The position numbers were made by a program, and so were the translations under genes. Below, in pieces: positions 51,756 to 60,360 of a stretch of 64,000 bases of DNA (position 1 is its first letter; the number at the start of each line of letters is the position of its first letter). This stretch comes from CAXXHQ01 sp963665265. Lineage in GTDB: Bacteria; Planctomycetota; Planctomycetia; Pirellulales; Thermoguttaceae. The stretch spans positions 62,001 to 126,000 of the forward strand of contig CAXXHQ010000001.1 in assembly GCA_963665265.2 (NCBI GenBank), written 5' to 3'. The notes under the pieces are model-generated. The model worked only from the letters and a program-made list of their open reading frames with translations, was not told the origin of the DNA and searched no databases.

Positions 51756-54050
51756 TCATCTTTGCAGCCAGGGAGCGATCATTCGACCGAAACGCATAAA
51801 CGCGTTTTCTCCGGTCGGAGTCTCCTCCGAGGCCATTAAATAGGATCGAAAACTTATAATCACCTCGGAGGCGCGCCGACGCACTTCGTCGCGTCGGCGT
51901 TCGCGAGGATTCTCAGGACGAATGGAAAACAAAATTCGAGTGCGGGCCGAGCCGGATTTTTTCTCGGTTTCGGAGCCGGGATGCGGTCGCTCCTCTTCGA
52001 ATATCAAGTCGATCACGAACTTAAGCGGCCGATCTTCGGTGCGACGCATCTGCGTCGGCACTTTATGAACGACTTCGATGTTCACATGATTGCCGTCGAG
52101 CGCCATGACTTTCGCTTGGTGGTCGGCGACGAATCCGCGAAGCTTTTCGATGGCGATTTTGACCGGAACAGGCGTAACGAGAATCTTATCCACGTAATCG
52201 CCGTCGCCGGCGGCTTTTCTCTTCGCGGCGAAGATGCTTCGCGCCGAGGCCGCGCCGTTCGAAACGGGGACTTTCCCAACGCCCAATTGCACGACGCAGT
52301 TACGCCCGTTGGCTTTGGCTTGGAGCAAAGCGCGATCCGCGCGCCGCAACATGGTGGCGGGCGTGTCGCCGGGTTGGATCTCGGTGACGCCGAAACTGGC
52401 CGTCACCACGCGACCGTTTAGCTTTGGCTGGGCGTGCTGACTCAACGTTTTGCGAATTTGTTCGGCCCGCTGGGCCGCCGCCGCATTGTCGCAATCGGCG
52501 CAAAGCATGGCGAACTCTTCGCCGCCGTACCGTGCGACGAGGTCGCCCGGTCGGCAGGCGCTCTTCAGCGTCGAAGCGAGAATGCGAATCGCCTCGTCGC
52601 CCGCTTGGTGCCCATACGTGTCATTGACCCGCTTGAAATGATCCAAATCGCAAAGAATTAAACTGCATGAGACGCTTTGCTGTTCGTGCGCCGCGATGAA
52701 CATCTCCTGAATGCGGTCAAGCTCCGCCCGATTCGCCACCTGCGTCATCGGATCGAGCGTGGCCTTGTCGCGGAGATTCTGACAACGCTGCTCAAGCGAT
52801 ATTTCGGACGAGGCGTCGTGAAGAATCAACACGGCCCCTACTAGCTCGCCGTCGTCGGTGGCGACGGGTACGGCATGAATGTCGACGGGGGCGGGCCGAT
52901 CTCCTCGTCCGACGATCGACAAACGTCGTAACGATTGAACCCCGGAACGAAGCGCGTTGTAGGCGGGGCAATCGCTCTCGTCCATCAACCGACCTTTTTC
53001 GTCGGTGAAGTTGAGAATTTGCGGATCCCAAACATGGCCGACGATGCCGCTTTCCATAATCCCCGTCAAACGCTCGGCCCCTCGGTTCCAACGCGAGACG
53101 CGGCCGGCGGCGTCGATGAATATGACCGCGTCGTACATATTGGCGAGCATTCGCTCTTCGAACAATCCTTGATTTTTATCTTCGCCGACCGAGGTCGGGA
53201 CGGCGTTAAGCGTCCATATGGAATTGGCCAACGACGGATCGAGCGAACCGAGCCAACGCTGCGCGGCCTCGCGACGCAACGTCGCCTGATCGCCTTGCAT
53301 CAACTCCGAGAAGGAGTGAACCAACTCAGGATCAAACTGCGTTCCGGCATATTCGAACAATTCCATCAACGCGCGCTCTTGCGATTGGGCCGCGCGATAG
53401 ACATGCGCCGTGGTCATCGAATCGAAGGCCTCGGCGATCGAAATCATCCGGGAGCCGAGCGGCACGTCTTTGCCGCAAACCGAGTATCCCTTGCGGGTCC
53501 CGTCGTACCACGCCCCCACGTTTCGCACCACGTCGAGCAACTCTTGCGAACGGCAACTCCGCGCAATGATCTCTTCGCTGCCCGGCCTCGCGCGATCCAT
53601 GACCGCTTGCTCCTCGTCGTCCAAGCTGCCGGGCTTGAGCAGTATGCGGTCCGGAACGCCGATCACTCCGATGTCGTGGAGCAAAGCGGCCATCTCAATA
53701 ATGTCGGTTTGAGGCGAACGCAATTTGATCTTACGAGCCCACGCCGAACAAGTAAGCGCCACTCGCAACGAATGCCCCGCCTTCGCGGCGCTTTTCCGTT
53801 GCAAGGCGGCGAATAAACTGCTTGCGATGCCCAATCGATTATGCGCCAGTTGCATGTCGGCGCTGATCGCTTCGGCCGACGGCGCGGCCAACTGGTCGGC
53901 GGCGGCGATGGCCTCTAACTCGTTGAGGAGCGCGTTTAGCTCTTCGGTCCATGCGTCAACGGTCGAGGATTTCAATTCGGCCGGAGCGATGATAGGAACG
54001 GCGGCCCCCGCCTCGTTCAAGTCCGTGCTTAGATCGTGTTGTTCGTGCAT
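51756..54050 (-). CDS. HD/PAS/GGDEF signalling protein upstream of flagellin
   Basis: A 764-residue cytoplasmic protein. An HD domain (about 65-250) has LLHDIGVIGVPDRILL near 122, but the second HD-GYP signature is altered: where HHExxDGxGYP is expected the sequence reads VGAWYDGTRKGYS near 180. A PAS domain spans about 305-425. A GGDEF domain (about 440-590) has GGEEF near 510 and the inhibitory-site RPGD five residues before it, so it should make cyclic di-GMP with feedback control. A C-terminal domain of about 170 residues (VHKVPTQMRR, then Arg-rich) is unrecognised. Gene order suggests control of flagellar motility (inference). Confidence 0.88.
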   Translation of the reverse strand: MHEQHDLSTDLNEAGAAVPIIAPAELKSSTVDAWTEELNALLNELEAIAAADQLAAPSAEAISADMQLAHNRLGIASSLFAALQRKSAAKAGHSLRVALTCSAWARKIKLRSPQTDIIEMAALLHDIGVIGVPDRILLKPGSLDDEEQAVMDRARPGSEEIIARSCRSQELLDVVRNVGAWYDGTRKGYSVCGKDVPLGSRMISIAEAFDSMTTAHVYRAAQSQERALMELFEYAGTQFDPELVHSFSELMQGDQATLRREAAQRWLGSLDPSLANSIWTLNAVPTSVGEDKNQGLFEERMLANMYDAVIFIDAAGRVSRWNRGAERLTGIMESGIVGHVWDPQILNFTDEKGRLMDESDCPAYNALRSGVQSLRRLSIVGRGDRPAPVDIHAVPVATDDGELVGAVLILHDASSEISLEQRCQNLRDKATLDPMTQVANRAELDRIQEMFIAAHEQQSVSCSLILCDLDHFKRVNDTYGHQAGDEAIRILASTLKSACRPGDLVARYGGEEFAMLCADCDNAAAAQRAEQIRKTLSQHAQPKLNGRVVTASFGVTEIQPGDTPATMLRRADRALLQAKANGRNCVVQLGVGKVPVSNGAASARSIFAAKRKAAGDGDYVDKILVTPVPVKIAIEKLRGFVADHQAKVMALDGNHVNIEVVHKVPTQMRRTEDRPLKFVIDLIFEEERPHPGSETEKKSGSARTRILFSIRPENPRERRRDEVRRRASEVIISFRSYLMASEETPTGENAFMRFGRMIAPWLQR

Positions 54051-54508
54051 AAGAAGTTATCCAAATTGATCTTCAGCTCGCCCCGAGAGCTTTGCGATTC
54101 TCCAACATCCTTCAACCCGCCCCAAGGCCGCTTCGCGCAGTGCGCATTCCCGGCAAAAAGGAACCCAATGCCCCTGTATGAAAAGTTAGGTCAAATCAGG
54201 ACTTGGGTCAAAAAATGAATTGCGAGTTCAGCATAATCGTGCGATGTTCGGAAGATTGGCGCGTCGCAATCGACGCGACAGGGCGAAGAGGCCTTTTTGC
54301 CAACGAATTCCGTCGTCAACGTCGGAAGAATCGTTACGATCGGACTCCTTTACGGGCCGTTCGATATGTCTTGCGCGAGGCTTGCCGCACTTGTTTCCCC
54401 CCTCGCAATACGCTATCGTAAACCGAAACAATCAGGATTTTCCGAGGAATCTACCGCTTTTCAGCCGAATTCCCCTTCGCGTTTCTCTCGAATAAACAAC
54501 TGCCTATT
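54051..54508. other. Divergent intergenic region
   Basis: 458 bases between the signalling gene and the FAH-family gene. No gene, hairpin family member or clear promoter is visible; composition becomes more AT-rich near the right end. Confidence 0.5.
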
Positions 54509-55399
54509 ATGCGATTAACCAGCTTTTATACCGACTCCGGCGTTCGAATCGCCGCCCAAAGAGGCGAAGAGTGGATCGACCTTCATGCGACCGAGTCGAC
54601 GATCCCGCCGACAATGAAGGAATTTATCGAGCTTGGCGAAACCGGCCTCGCCAAGGCGAGCGAAGCGATCAATAAAGGAAAACCGATCGCCGGCCCGATG
54701 CGTTTGGCCCCGCTGGTGAACAATCCGCAAAAAATTATCGGAGTGGGATTAAACTACGCCGATCATGCGCGGGAAAGCGGAATGGAGCCGCCCCCTGAGC
54801 CGGTTCTGTTCAATAAATTTCCGTCGTCGATCTGCGCCGACGGAGACGCGATCATGGTTCCGCGAATTAGCCGAGAGGTCGATTACGAGGCGGAATTAGT
54901 GGTCGTGATCGGTCGCGGCGGTCGACACATCCCGCGCTACGAAGCGATGCTCCATGTGGCGGGATACTGCTGCGGAAACGACGTCTCGGCACGCGATTGG
55001 CAACTTCGCAAACCGGGCGGACAGTGGTTAATGGGCAAATCGTTCGACACCTTCGCCCCGTGCGGACCGGCCCTGGTTACCCCGGAAGACGTTCCCGATC
55101 CTTCGGACTTGAGCGTTCTCTTACGACTAAACGGCCAAGTCATGCAACGTTCGCACACGTCGCAGTTGATTTTCCCGATCGATTATTTGATTTCATATCT
55201 GTCGCGAATTTGCACGCTGACGCCGGGCGACTTGATTTTCACCGGCACGCCGCCGGGAGTGGGCTTTGCGCGTAAGCCGCCGGTCTTCTTGAAAAAAGGG
55301 GACGTCGTGGAAGTCGAAGTCGGCAACCTCGGCGTGCTGAAGAATCCGGTCGACGCGGAAAACAACGACAACCGCTACGCCGTGCCGCCGATCGCGTGA
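54509..55399 (+). CDS. Fumarylacetoacetate hydrolase family protein
   Basis: A 296-residue protein of the FAH superfamily, whose members hydrolyse or decarboxylate 2-oxo acids with a bound Mg or Mn ion. The conserved blocks are GVGLNYADHARES, the metal ligands in DYEAELVVVIG, GYCCGNDVSARDWQ, KSFDTFAPCGP and IFTGTPPGVG. The actual substrate (acylpyruvate, fumarylpyruvate, oxaloacetate or an aromatic-pathway intermediate) cannot be told from the sequence. It is a single gene. Confidence 0.92.
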   Translation: MRLTSFYTDSGVRIAAQRGEEWIDLHATESTIPPTMKEFIELGETGLAKASEAINKGKPIAGPMRLAPLVNNPQKIIGVGLNYADHARESGMEPPPEPVLFNKFPSSICADGDAIMVPRISREVDYEAELVVVIGRGGRHIPRYEAMLHVAGYCCGNDVSARDWQLRKPGGQWLMGKSFDTFAPCGPALVTPEDVPDPSDLSVLLRLNGQVMQRSHTSQLIFPIDYLISYLSRICTLTPGDLIFTGTPPGVGFARKPPVFLKKGDVVEVEVGNLGVLKNPVDAENNDNRYAVPPIA

Positions 55400-55490
55400 A
55401 CAGGCGGATCGAATTTTCTGGCCAACCTGAGGCGTAAATTCGATTTCCCGGCGCACGCTCCATCGCCCGCACACGCCCCCCCCGCAAACT

Positions 55491-55520
55491 ATTGCCTCTT
55501 TTGGCGGTATCGATTAGGCT
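55491..55520 (+). promoter_or_regulatory. Shared PEP-CTERM upstream element, copy 2
   Basis: Same 13-base ATTGCCTCTTTTG, eight variable bases, GATTA, purine, GCT as at 46689-46718. It ends 88 bases before the start codon at 55609. Confidence 0.6.
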
Positions 55521-55608
55521 ATGTATTTAATGAGGACCGCTTATCAGCCTAATTGTCATTAGGCCGTCATTCGTTGTTTTGTTTTTTGCATCAGGCCGGG
55601 GGAATAAA

Positions 55609-58443
55609 ATGCGCGCTCAAAGCCAAAGGATTTCTCGTAGTCCGTATTATTTCGTCTTTTTCGCCCTGAGCCTTCTTGCACCCTCGCTCATCTTGCCTCA
55701 GAAGGCGGCTGCCAACGACGTTTTCTGGAACGTCCAGGCGGGCGACTGGTCTTCGAGCGCCAACTGGGACGTCGGCGTTTCGCCGACCATTTACAAAGAC
55801 GTTTTCATCGCGAACGAAGGCACGGCGACGATAACGGCGTCGGGCTCGGCCAACTCGCTCTACCTCGGCTATGCGGGGACCTCGGGCAACGTGGAGATGA
55901 CCGGCGGAGATTTGACGATACGTAATGCCGTCTACATCGGGTATTCAGGCACGGGAACGTTCAACCAGACCGGCGGAACGCTCACGACATCCTCGTTCGC
56001 GATTCAAAACACCGGTACTTATAACTTCTCCGGCGGAACCTTGGTCACCGGTTCTGTCGCAGAAATGGGCTACTTTAATTTTGGCGGAGGCACGCTCCAG
56101 CTCACAAAGTCCATTACCTCCTCCTTCTCTTGCACGCTCACCGGTATTAACGGAAACGGCGTTATCGACACAAACGGAAATTCAGTGACCAATTACGGGG
56201 TTTTTCTCGGCGCCGGCGGATTAACCAAGGCCGGCTCAGGAACGCTCACGCTAGGCGGAAGCAACAGCTACACAGGCGACACGGTCCTCAAAGAAGGAAC
56301 GCTCGCAGCGAACAATTCATATGCGTTACAAAGCAGTACGGTTGAAGCATCGGGCGGGAACTTGCGAGCCTCCGTTATCGGCGGCTTGAAAGGGACCGGA
56401 GCGCTCGACATCGGAACGTTGAACATGACCGTCGGCTATAACAACCAGTCGACCGAGTACGCTGGCGTCCTCTCTGGCTCCGGCACGATCACCAAGGCCG
56501 GCTCCGGCATGTTGACCCTGTCGGGTTCCAACGCCTTTTCCGGAACCATTTCCGTCCAAACGGGAACGCTCCGCTTGAACAACGAAAATGCCCTGCAAAA
56601 CGCAGGGCTTATGCTTATCAGCGGTGACCGTTTGAGCTTCGGCAATCTCACGGCCGCCACGATCGGCGGACCGGTCGGAATTGGGCCACGTTCCAACACT
56701 CCCATCACGCTAACTAATGAAAATGGCGAAGGAGTCACTCTTACGATCGGCGCCAATAACCCATCCTCAATCTCTTACGGCTCCTTCATCGGCCTGGGCG
56801 GCCTCACGAAGATCGGCTCAGGCGTCCTCACGCTAAACGGAAGCAACAGCTACACGGGCGACACCGTGTTAAAAGAAGGAACGCTCGTCGGAACATATTG
56901 GGGCTCGCTGCTTTCTACCACGGTAGATATGAAAGGCGGCACGCTTGTCGCTACGCAAATCGGTGGTTTGAAAGGGACCGGCGCCCTCGACATCTACAAT
57001 TTATTATCCATAGGCGCTAACAACCAATCGACCGAATACGCCGGCGTCCTCTCCGGCTCCGGCACGATTACAAAAGTCGGCTCCGGCACGCTGACCCTTT
57101 CCGGCTCCAACGCCTTTTCCGGCTACGTTGAAGTCAGCGAAGGAACGCTCCGCTTGAACAACGAAAACGCCCTACGCAACGCCACACTCCAAACTTGGGG
57201 AAGTGGGAGTTTTAGCTTCGGCTCACTAACTTCCGCATCGATCGGCCAATTAGACGTTTACCGGAACAACACGCCCATCGTTTTAACAAATGAAAATGGC
57301 AAGGGCGTCAATCTCTCGATCGGAGCCAACGGAAATTCCACATCCGTATCCTTCTCGCTTTCCGGTCTCGGCGGATTGACGAAAGTCGGAACGGGCATCC
57401 TCACTCTGAGCGGAAGCAACGGCTACACGGGCGACACCTTCCTTAAAGAGGGAACCCTCGTCGTCTCGAACGCCAACGCATTGCAATTCAGCACGCTCAA
57501 CCCCGAAGGAGGCTCCGCTCAGTTTTGCACCTATGCCGTGATCGGCGGTTTGAAAGGGACCGGAGCGCTCAACATCGACGCTTCCGTATCCATAGGCAAT
57601 AACAATCAATCGACCGAGTATTCCGGCATACTCTCCGGCTCGGGCGGTATTAATAAAATCGGAACCGGCACCCTTACCCTCTCCAGCTCCAACGCCTTCT
57701 CGGGCTACATCGGGGTCACCGGAGGAAAGCTTCGCATAAATAATGAAAACGCTTTATGTAACGCATTTATCGAGATTCCCTCCAACGATCGTTTAGTCTT
57801 TGGAACTATCACTTCCGCGACAATTCGCGGAACGTTCTTAACAGCGGTCGCCCCAAGCACCGCCACGCTGACGAACGAGCTCGGCGAAGCGGTCAATCTT
57901 GTAATCAACGCCGACAAGGCAACCTCATACGTTTGCGACTCCTTCGCCGGCCTCGGCGGATTGACGAAAAAGGGAACCGGCACGCTCACGCTACAAAGTC
58001 AAGAGAACAGCTTTACCGGAAATACCGTCGTTAAAGAAGGAACCCTCGTCGTCACTGGCCTTCTCACATCCTCGCTTCTCGACGTGCAGGCAGGCAAAGC
58101 CGTCCTGACGATTTACGAAAAGAACTCTCCGCAGATGGACGTTCAAACGGCCGCCGGCGCAAAGCTTTCGATTACCGGCGGGACACATACCCTCGACGCA
58201 ATCACCGGAAGCGGCACGACGATCGTCTCCGGCGATGCGACGCTCACGGTCGCTTGCCTAGTGCAAGACACCTTGATACTCGGCGGGAGCGGCGAGTCGG
58301 GCGATGGCGCATCGGCTTCAACCGCCGCCGCGATATCGTCGGGCGCCACGGAAGCCGTGCCCGAGCCGACGACGCTGATCCTGTTAGCCGCGGCCGGCGT
58401 GTTGGCCCTGGCCGCAAGACGACGATATGCGAAAGCGACGTGA
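55609..58443 (+). CDS. PEP-CTERM surface protein with autotransporter-type beta repeats
   Basis: A 944-residue exported protein. GGGGG lies upstream of the ATG of MRAQSQRIS; an in-frame TTG ten codons earlier is less likely. The signal peptide ends near KAAAN and is followed by WNVQAGDWSSSANW, shared with the paralogue at 46783. Seven autotransporter-associated beta repeats (pattern GGLTKxGSGTLTLxGSN) alternate between two types, so that larger blocks of 191-195 residues recur at 56215, 56797, 57370 and 57955. The C-terminus has AVPEPTT, a hydrophobic helix and RRRYAK: an exosortase sorting signal. It probably forms a long surface beta-solenoid. Confidence 0.93.
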   Translation: MRAQSQRISRSPYYFVFFALSLLAPSLILPQKAAANDVFWNVQAGDWSSSANWDVGVSPTIYKDVFIANEGTATITASGSANSLYLGYAGTSGNVEMTGGDLTIRNAVYIGYSGTGTFNQTGGTLTTSSFAIQNTGTYNFSGGTLVTGSVAEMGYFNFGGGTLQLTKSITSSFSCTLTGINGNGVIDTNGNSVTNYGVFLGAGGLTKAGSGTLTLGGSNSYTGDTVLKEGTLAANNSYALQSSTVEASGGNLRASVIGGLKGTGALDIGTLNMTVGYNNQSTEYAGVLSGSGTITKAGSGMLTLSGSNAFSGTISVQTGTLRLNNENALQNAGLMLISGDRLSFGNLTAATIGGPVGIGPRSNTPITLTNENGEGVTLTIGANNPSSISYGSFIGLGGLTKIGSGVLTLNGSNSYTGDTVLKEGTLVGTYWGSLLSTTVDMKGGTLVATQIGGLKGTGALDIYNLLSIGANNQSTEYAGVLSGSGTITKVGSGTLTLSGSNAFSGYVEVSEGTLRLNNENALRNATLQTWGSGSFSFGSLTSASIGQLDVYRNNTPIVLTNENGKGVNLSIGANGNSTSVSFSLSGLGGLTKVGTGILTLSGSNGYTGDTFLKEGTLVVSNANALQFSTLNPEGGSAQFCTYAVIGGLKGTGALNIDASVSIGNNNQSTEYSGILSGSGGINKIGTGTLTLSSSNAFSGYIGVTGGKLRINNENALCNAFIEIPSNDRLVFGTITSATIRGTFLTAVAPSTATLTNELGEAVNLVINADKATSYVCDSFAGLGGLTKKGTGTLTLQSQENSFTGNTVVKEGTLVVTGLLTSSLLDVQAGKAVLTIYEKNSPQMDVQTAAGAKLSITGGTHTLDAITGSGTTIVSGDATLTVACLVQDTLILGGSGESGDGASASTAAAISSGATEAVPEPTTLILLAAAGVLALAARRRYAKAT

Positions 58444-58695
58444 CTATGTCCCGACCTATAACTTGCTAGAGACAGTGGTGGGACGTTGCCCCACCACTGC
58501 TGCCGCAACTCCACGCATTCACCCTAAACGCCGCAAACACCCATCCTGCTCGGGCGAGTTCTCATAACGACTCGCCCCCTCTACCCTCTTTCGCCTATTC
58601 CAAATTCAGGCAAATCGTTATGATTAATCCTTTTACGGCAAGAAGTCCGTTCCTAATCGGCTTCCCGCCGCCGGCATCCTATAAATCGATCCATT

Positions 58696-60294
58696 ATGAC
58701 CGTTCGTACACGATTTGCGCCTAGCCCGACGGGCTATCTCCATATCGGCGGGGTTCGTACCGCCATGTTCTGCTGGCTTTTCGCTCGCCGCAACGGCGGG
58801 CAGTTCATTCTTCGCATCGACGACACCGACCAAGAGCGGAACGTCGACGAGGCGTTGGCCCCCATCCTCCACGGATTGCGATGGCTCGGCATCGATTGGG
58901 ACGAAGGTCCCGAGGTCGGAGGCCCCTACGCTCCTTACTATCAATCGAAGCGGGCCGACAAATACCAAGCGGCCGTCGAACGCTTGCTCGCCGAGGGATA
59001 CGCCTACCGCGACTACGCCACGCCTGCCGAAGTGCAAGCGGAACGAGACGCCGCGCAAAACGAAAAACGCCCGTTCCTTTACAGTCGCCGCTTCATGGCC
59101 GACACGCCCGAAAAGCAAGCGCAATTCGAGGCCGAAGGACGCCAAGGGGTCGTTCGCTTGAAAATGCCGCGCGAAGGAACGTTGGTTCTCGACGATCTCG
59201 TGCGCGGCCGAGTCGAGTTCGAATGGGGCCGGGAACAAGACCACGTCATTCAACGGGCCGACGGTACGTGTCTGTATCACTTGGCGAACGTCGTTGACGA
59301 CTACGAATTCAAAATCACGCATGTGATCCGCGCCGAAGAGCATTTATCGAACACGCCGCGGCAGGTTTTCATTTTGCAGGCGCTCGGTTACCCGCTGCCG
59401 CAGTACGCGCATCTCCCCTTCGTGGCCGAGCCGGGCAGCCGCAATAAGCTCAGCAAACGAAAACTCAATCAATACTTGAAAAATCGCGACTTCGCCGAGT
59501 TGGTCGAACGCGGCCAAGCGATCGCCAATAAGATCAACCATTCCGTCGACGCCGACTCCTTCAATCCGGTGATCGTCGATTTTTACGAAACGATCGGATT
59601 TTTGCCCGACGCCTTGATTAACTATCTCGCGCTCCTCGGCTGGTCGATGGACGACGAAACGGAGCACTTCACCGCCGCCGAATTGATCGAAAGCTTCTCG
59701 ATCGATCGCGTGAACAAGGCGCCCTCGAGCTTCGACCCGAAAAAGCTCTGGGCCTTCGAAGATCGACACTTTCAATTGCTCTCGCCGGAGAAAAAACTGG
59801 AGCTCACGCTGCCGTTTTTGAAAAAGGCAAAATACGTCGACGAGAATCCTTCGACCGACGTTCTCGCATACGTTTCCACTGTGATCGCGGCGGCGGGAGA
59901 TCGTTTGAAGATCGCCGGCGACATCCTCAGCTTCGAGGAGTTCTTCACGCCCGAAAATCAATTCGCGTACGACGAAAAAGCCCTGCACAAGCACCTCGGT
60001 CAGCCGGCGCAACAAGAGATTTTGAAAAAGTTCCGCGAGCAATTGGCCGGCGTCGCTCCGTTCGAAGTCGAACCGCTCGAAAAACTGATGAAGAGCTTCG
60101 TCGAAGCGGAAGGAATCAAAATCGGACAAATCATTCATGCGGTCCGCGTCGGCGTGACCGGCAAAGCGGTGGGCCTCGGAATGTTCGACGCCCTGGCGAT
60201 GTTCGGCAAAGCGTCGTGCTTGAACCGAATTGATCGAACGCTCGGAAAATTGGCCGCCACGCCTTGTCCTCCTCCGCAAACCGTGAAAAAATAA
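58696..60294 (+). CDS. gltX: Glutamyl-tRNA synthetase
   Basis: Charges tRNA-Glu. The 532 residues have the class I motifs YLHIGGVRTA (HIGH-like, near residue 15) and NKLSKRK (KMSKS-like, near 253), plus the helical anticodon-binding C-terminal half. Because a separate glutaminyl-tRNA synthetase is encoded next door, this enzyme may be of the discriminating type; that needs alignment of the anticodon domain. A long open frame on the opposite strand is a shadow. Confidence 0.96.
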   Translation: MTVRTRFAPSPTGYLHIGGVRTAMFCWLFARRNGGQFILRIDDTDQERNVDEALAPILHGLRWLGIDWDEGPEVGGPYAPYYQSKRADKYQAAVERLLAEGYAYRDYATPAEVQAERDAAQNEKRPFLYSRRFMADTPEKQAQFEAEGRQGVVRLKMPREGTLVLDDLVRGRVEFEWGREQDHVIQRADGTCLYHLANVVDDYEFKITHVIRAEEHLSNTPRQVFILQALGYPLPQYAHLPFVAEPGSRNKLSKRKLNQYLKNRDFAELVERGQAIANKINHSVDADSFNPVIVDFYETIGFLPDALINYLALLGWSMDDETEHFTAAELIESFSIDRVNKAPSSFDPKKLWAFEDRHFQLLSPEKKLELTLPFLKKAKYVDENPSTDVLAYVSTVIAAAGDRLKIAGDILSFEEFFTPENQFAYDEKALHKHLGQPAQQEILKKFREQLAGVAPFEVEPLEKLMKSFVEAEGIKIGQIIHAVRVGVTGKAVGLGMFDALAMFGKASCLNRIDRTLGKLAATPCPPPQTVKK

Positions 60295-60360
60295 CGAACA
60301 AAGTATTGCGATCGCCGAAAGTAATCGCCCCCTAAAAACCATTTTTTGCATGACATAAAT

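Noticed and set aside
54203..54421. 72-codon frame in the gap before the FAH-family gene
   Set aside because: Arg-rich, no ribosome site, and overlapped by equally long frames on both strands.
56215..58060. Regular repeats considered as non-coding satellite
   Set aside because: All spacings are multiples of three and encode autotransporter-type beta repeats within one open frame.
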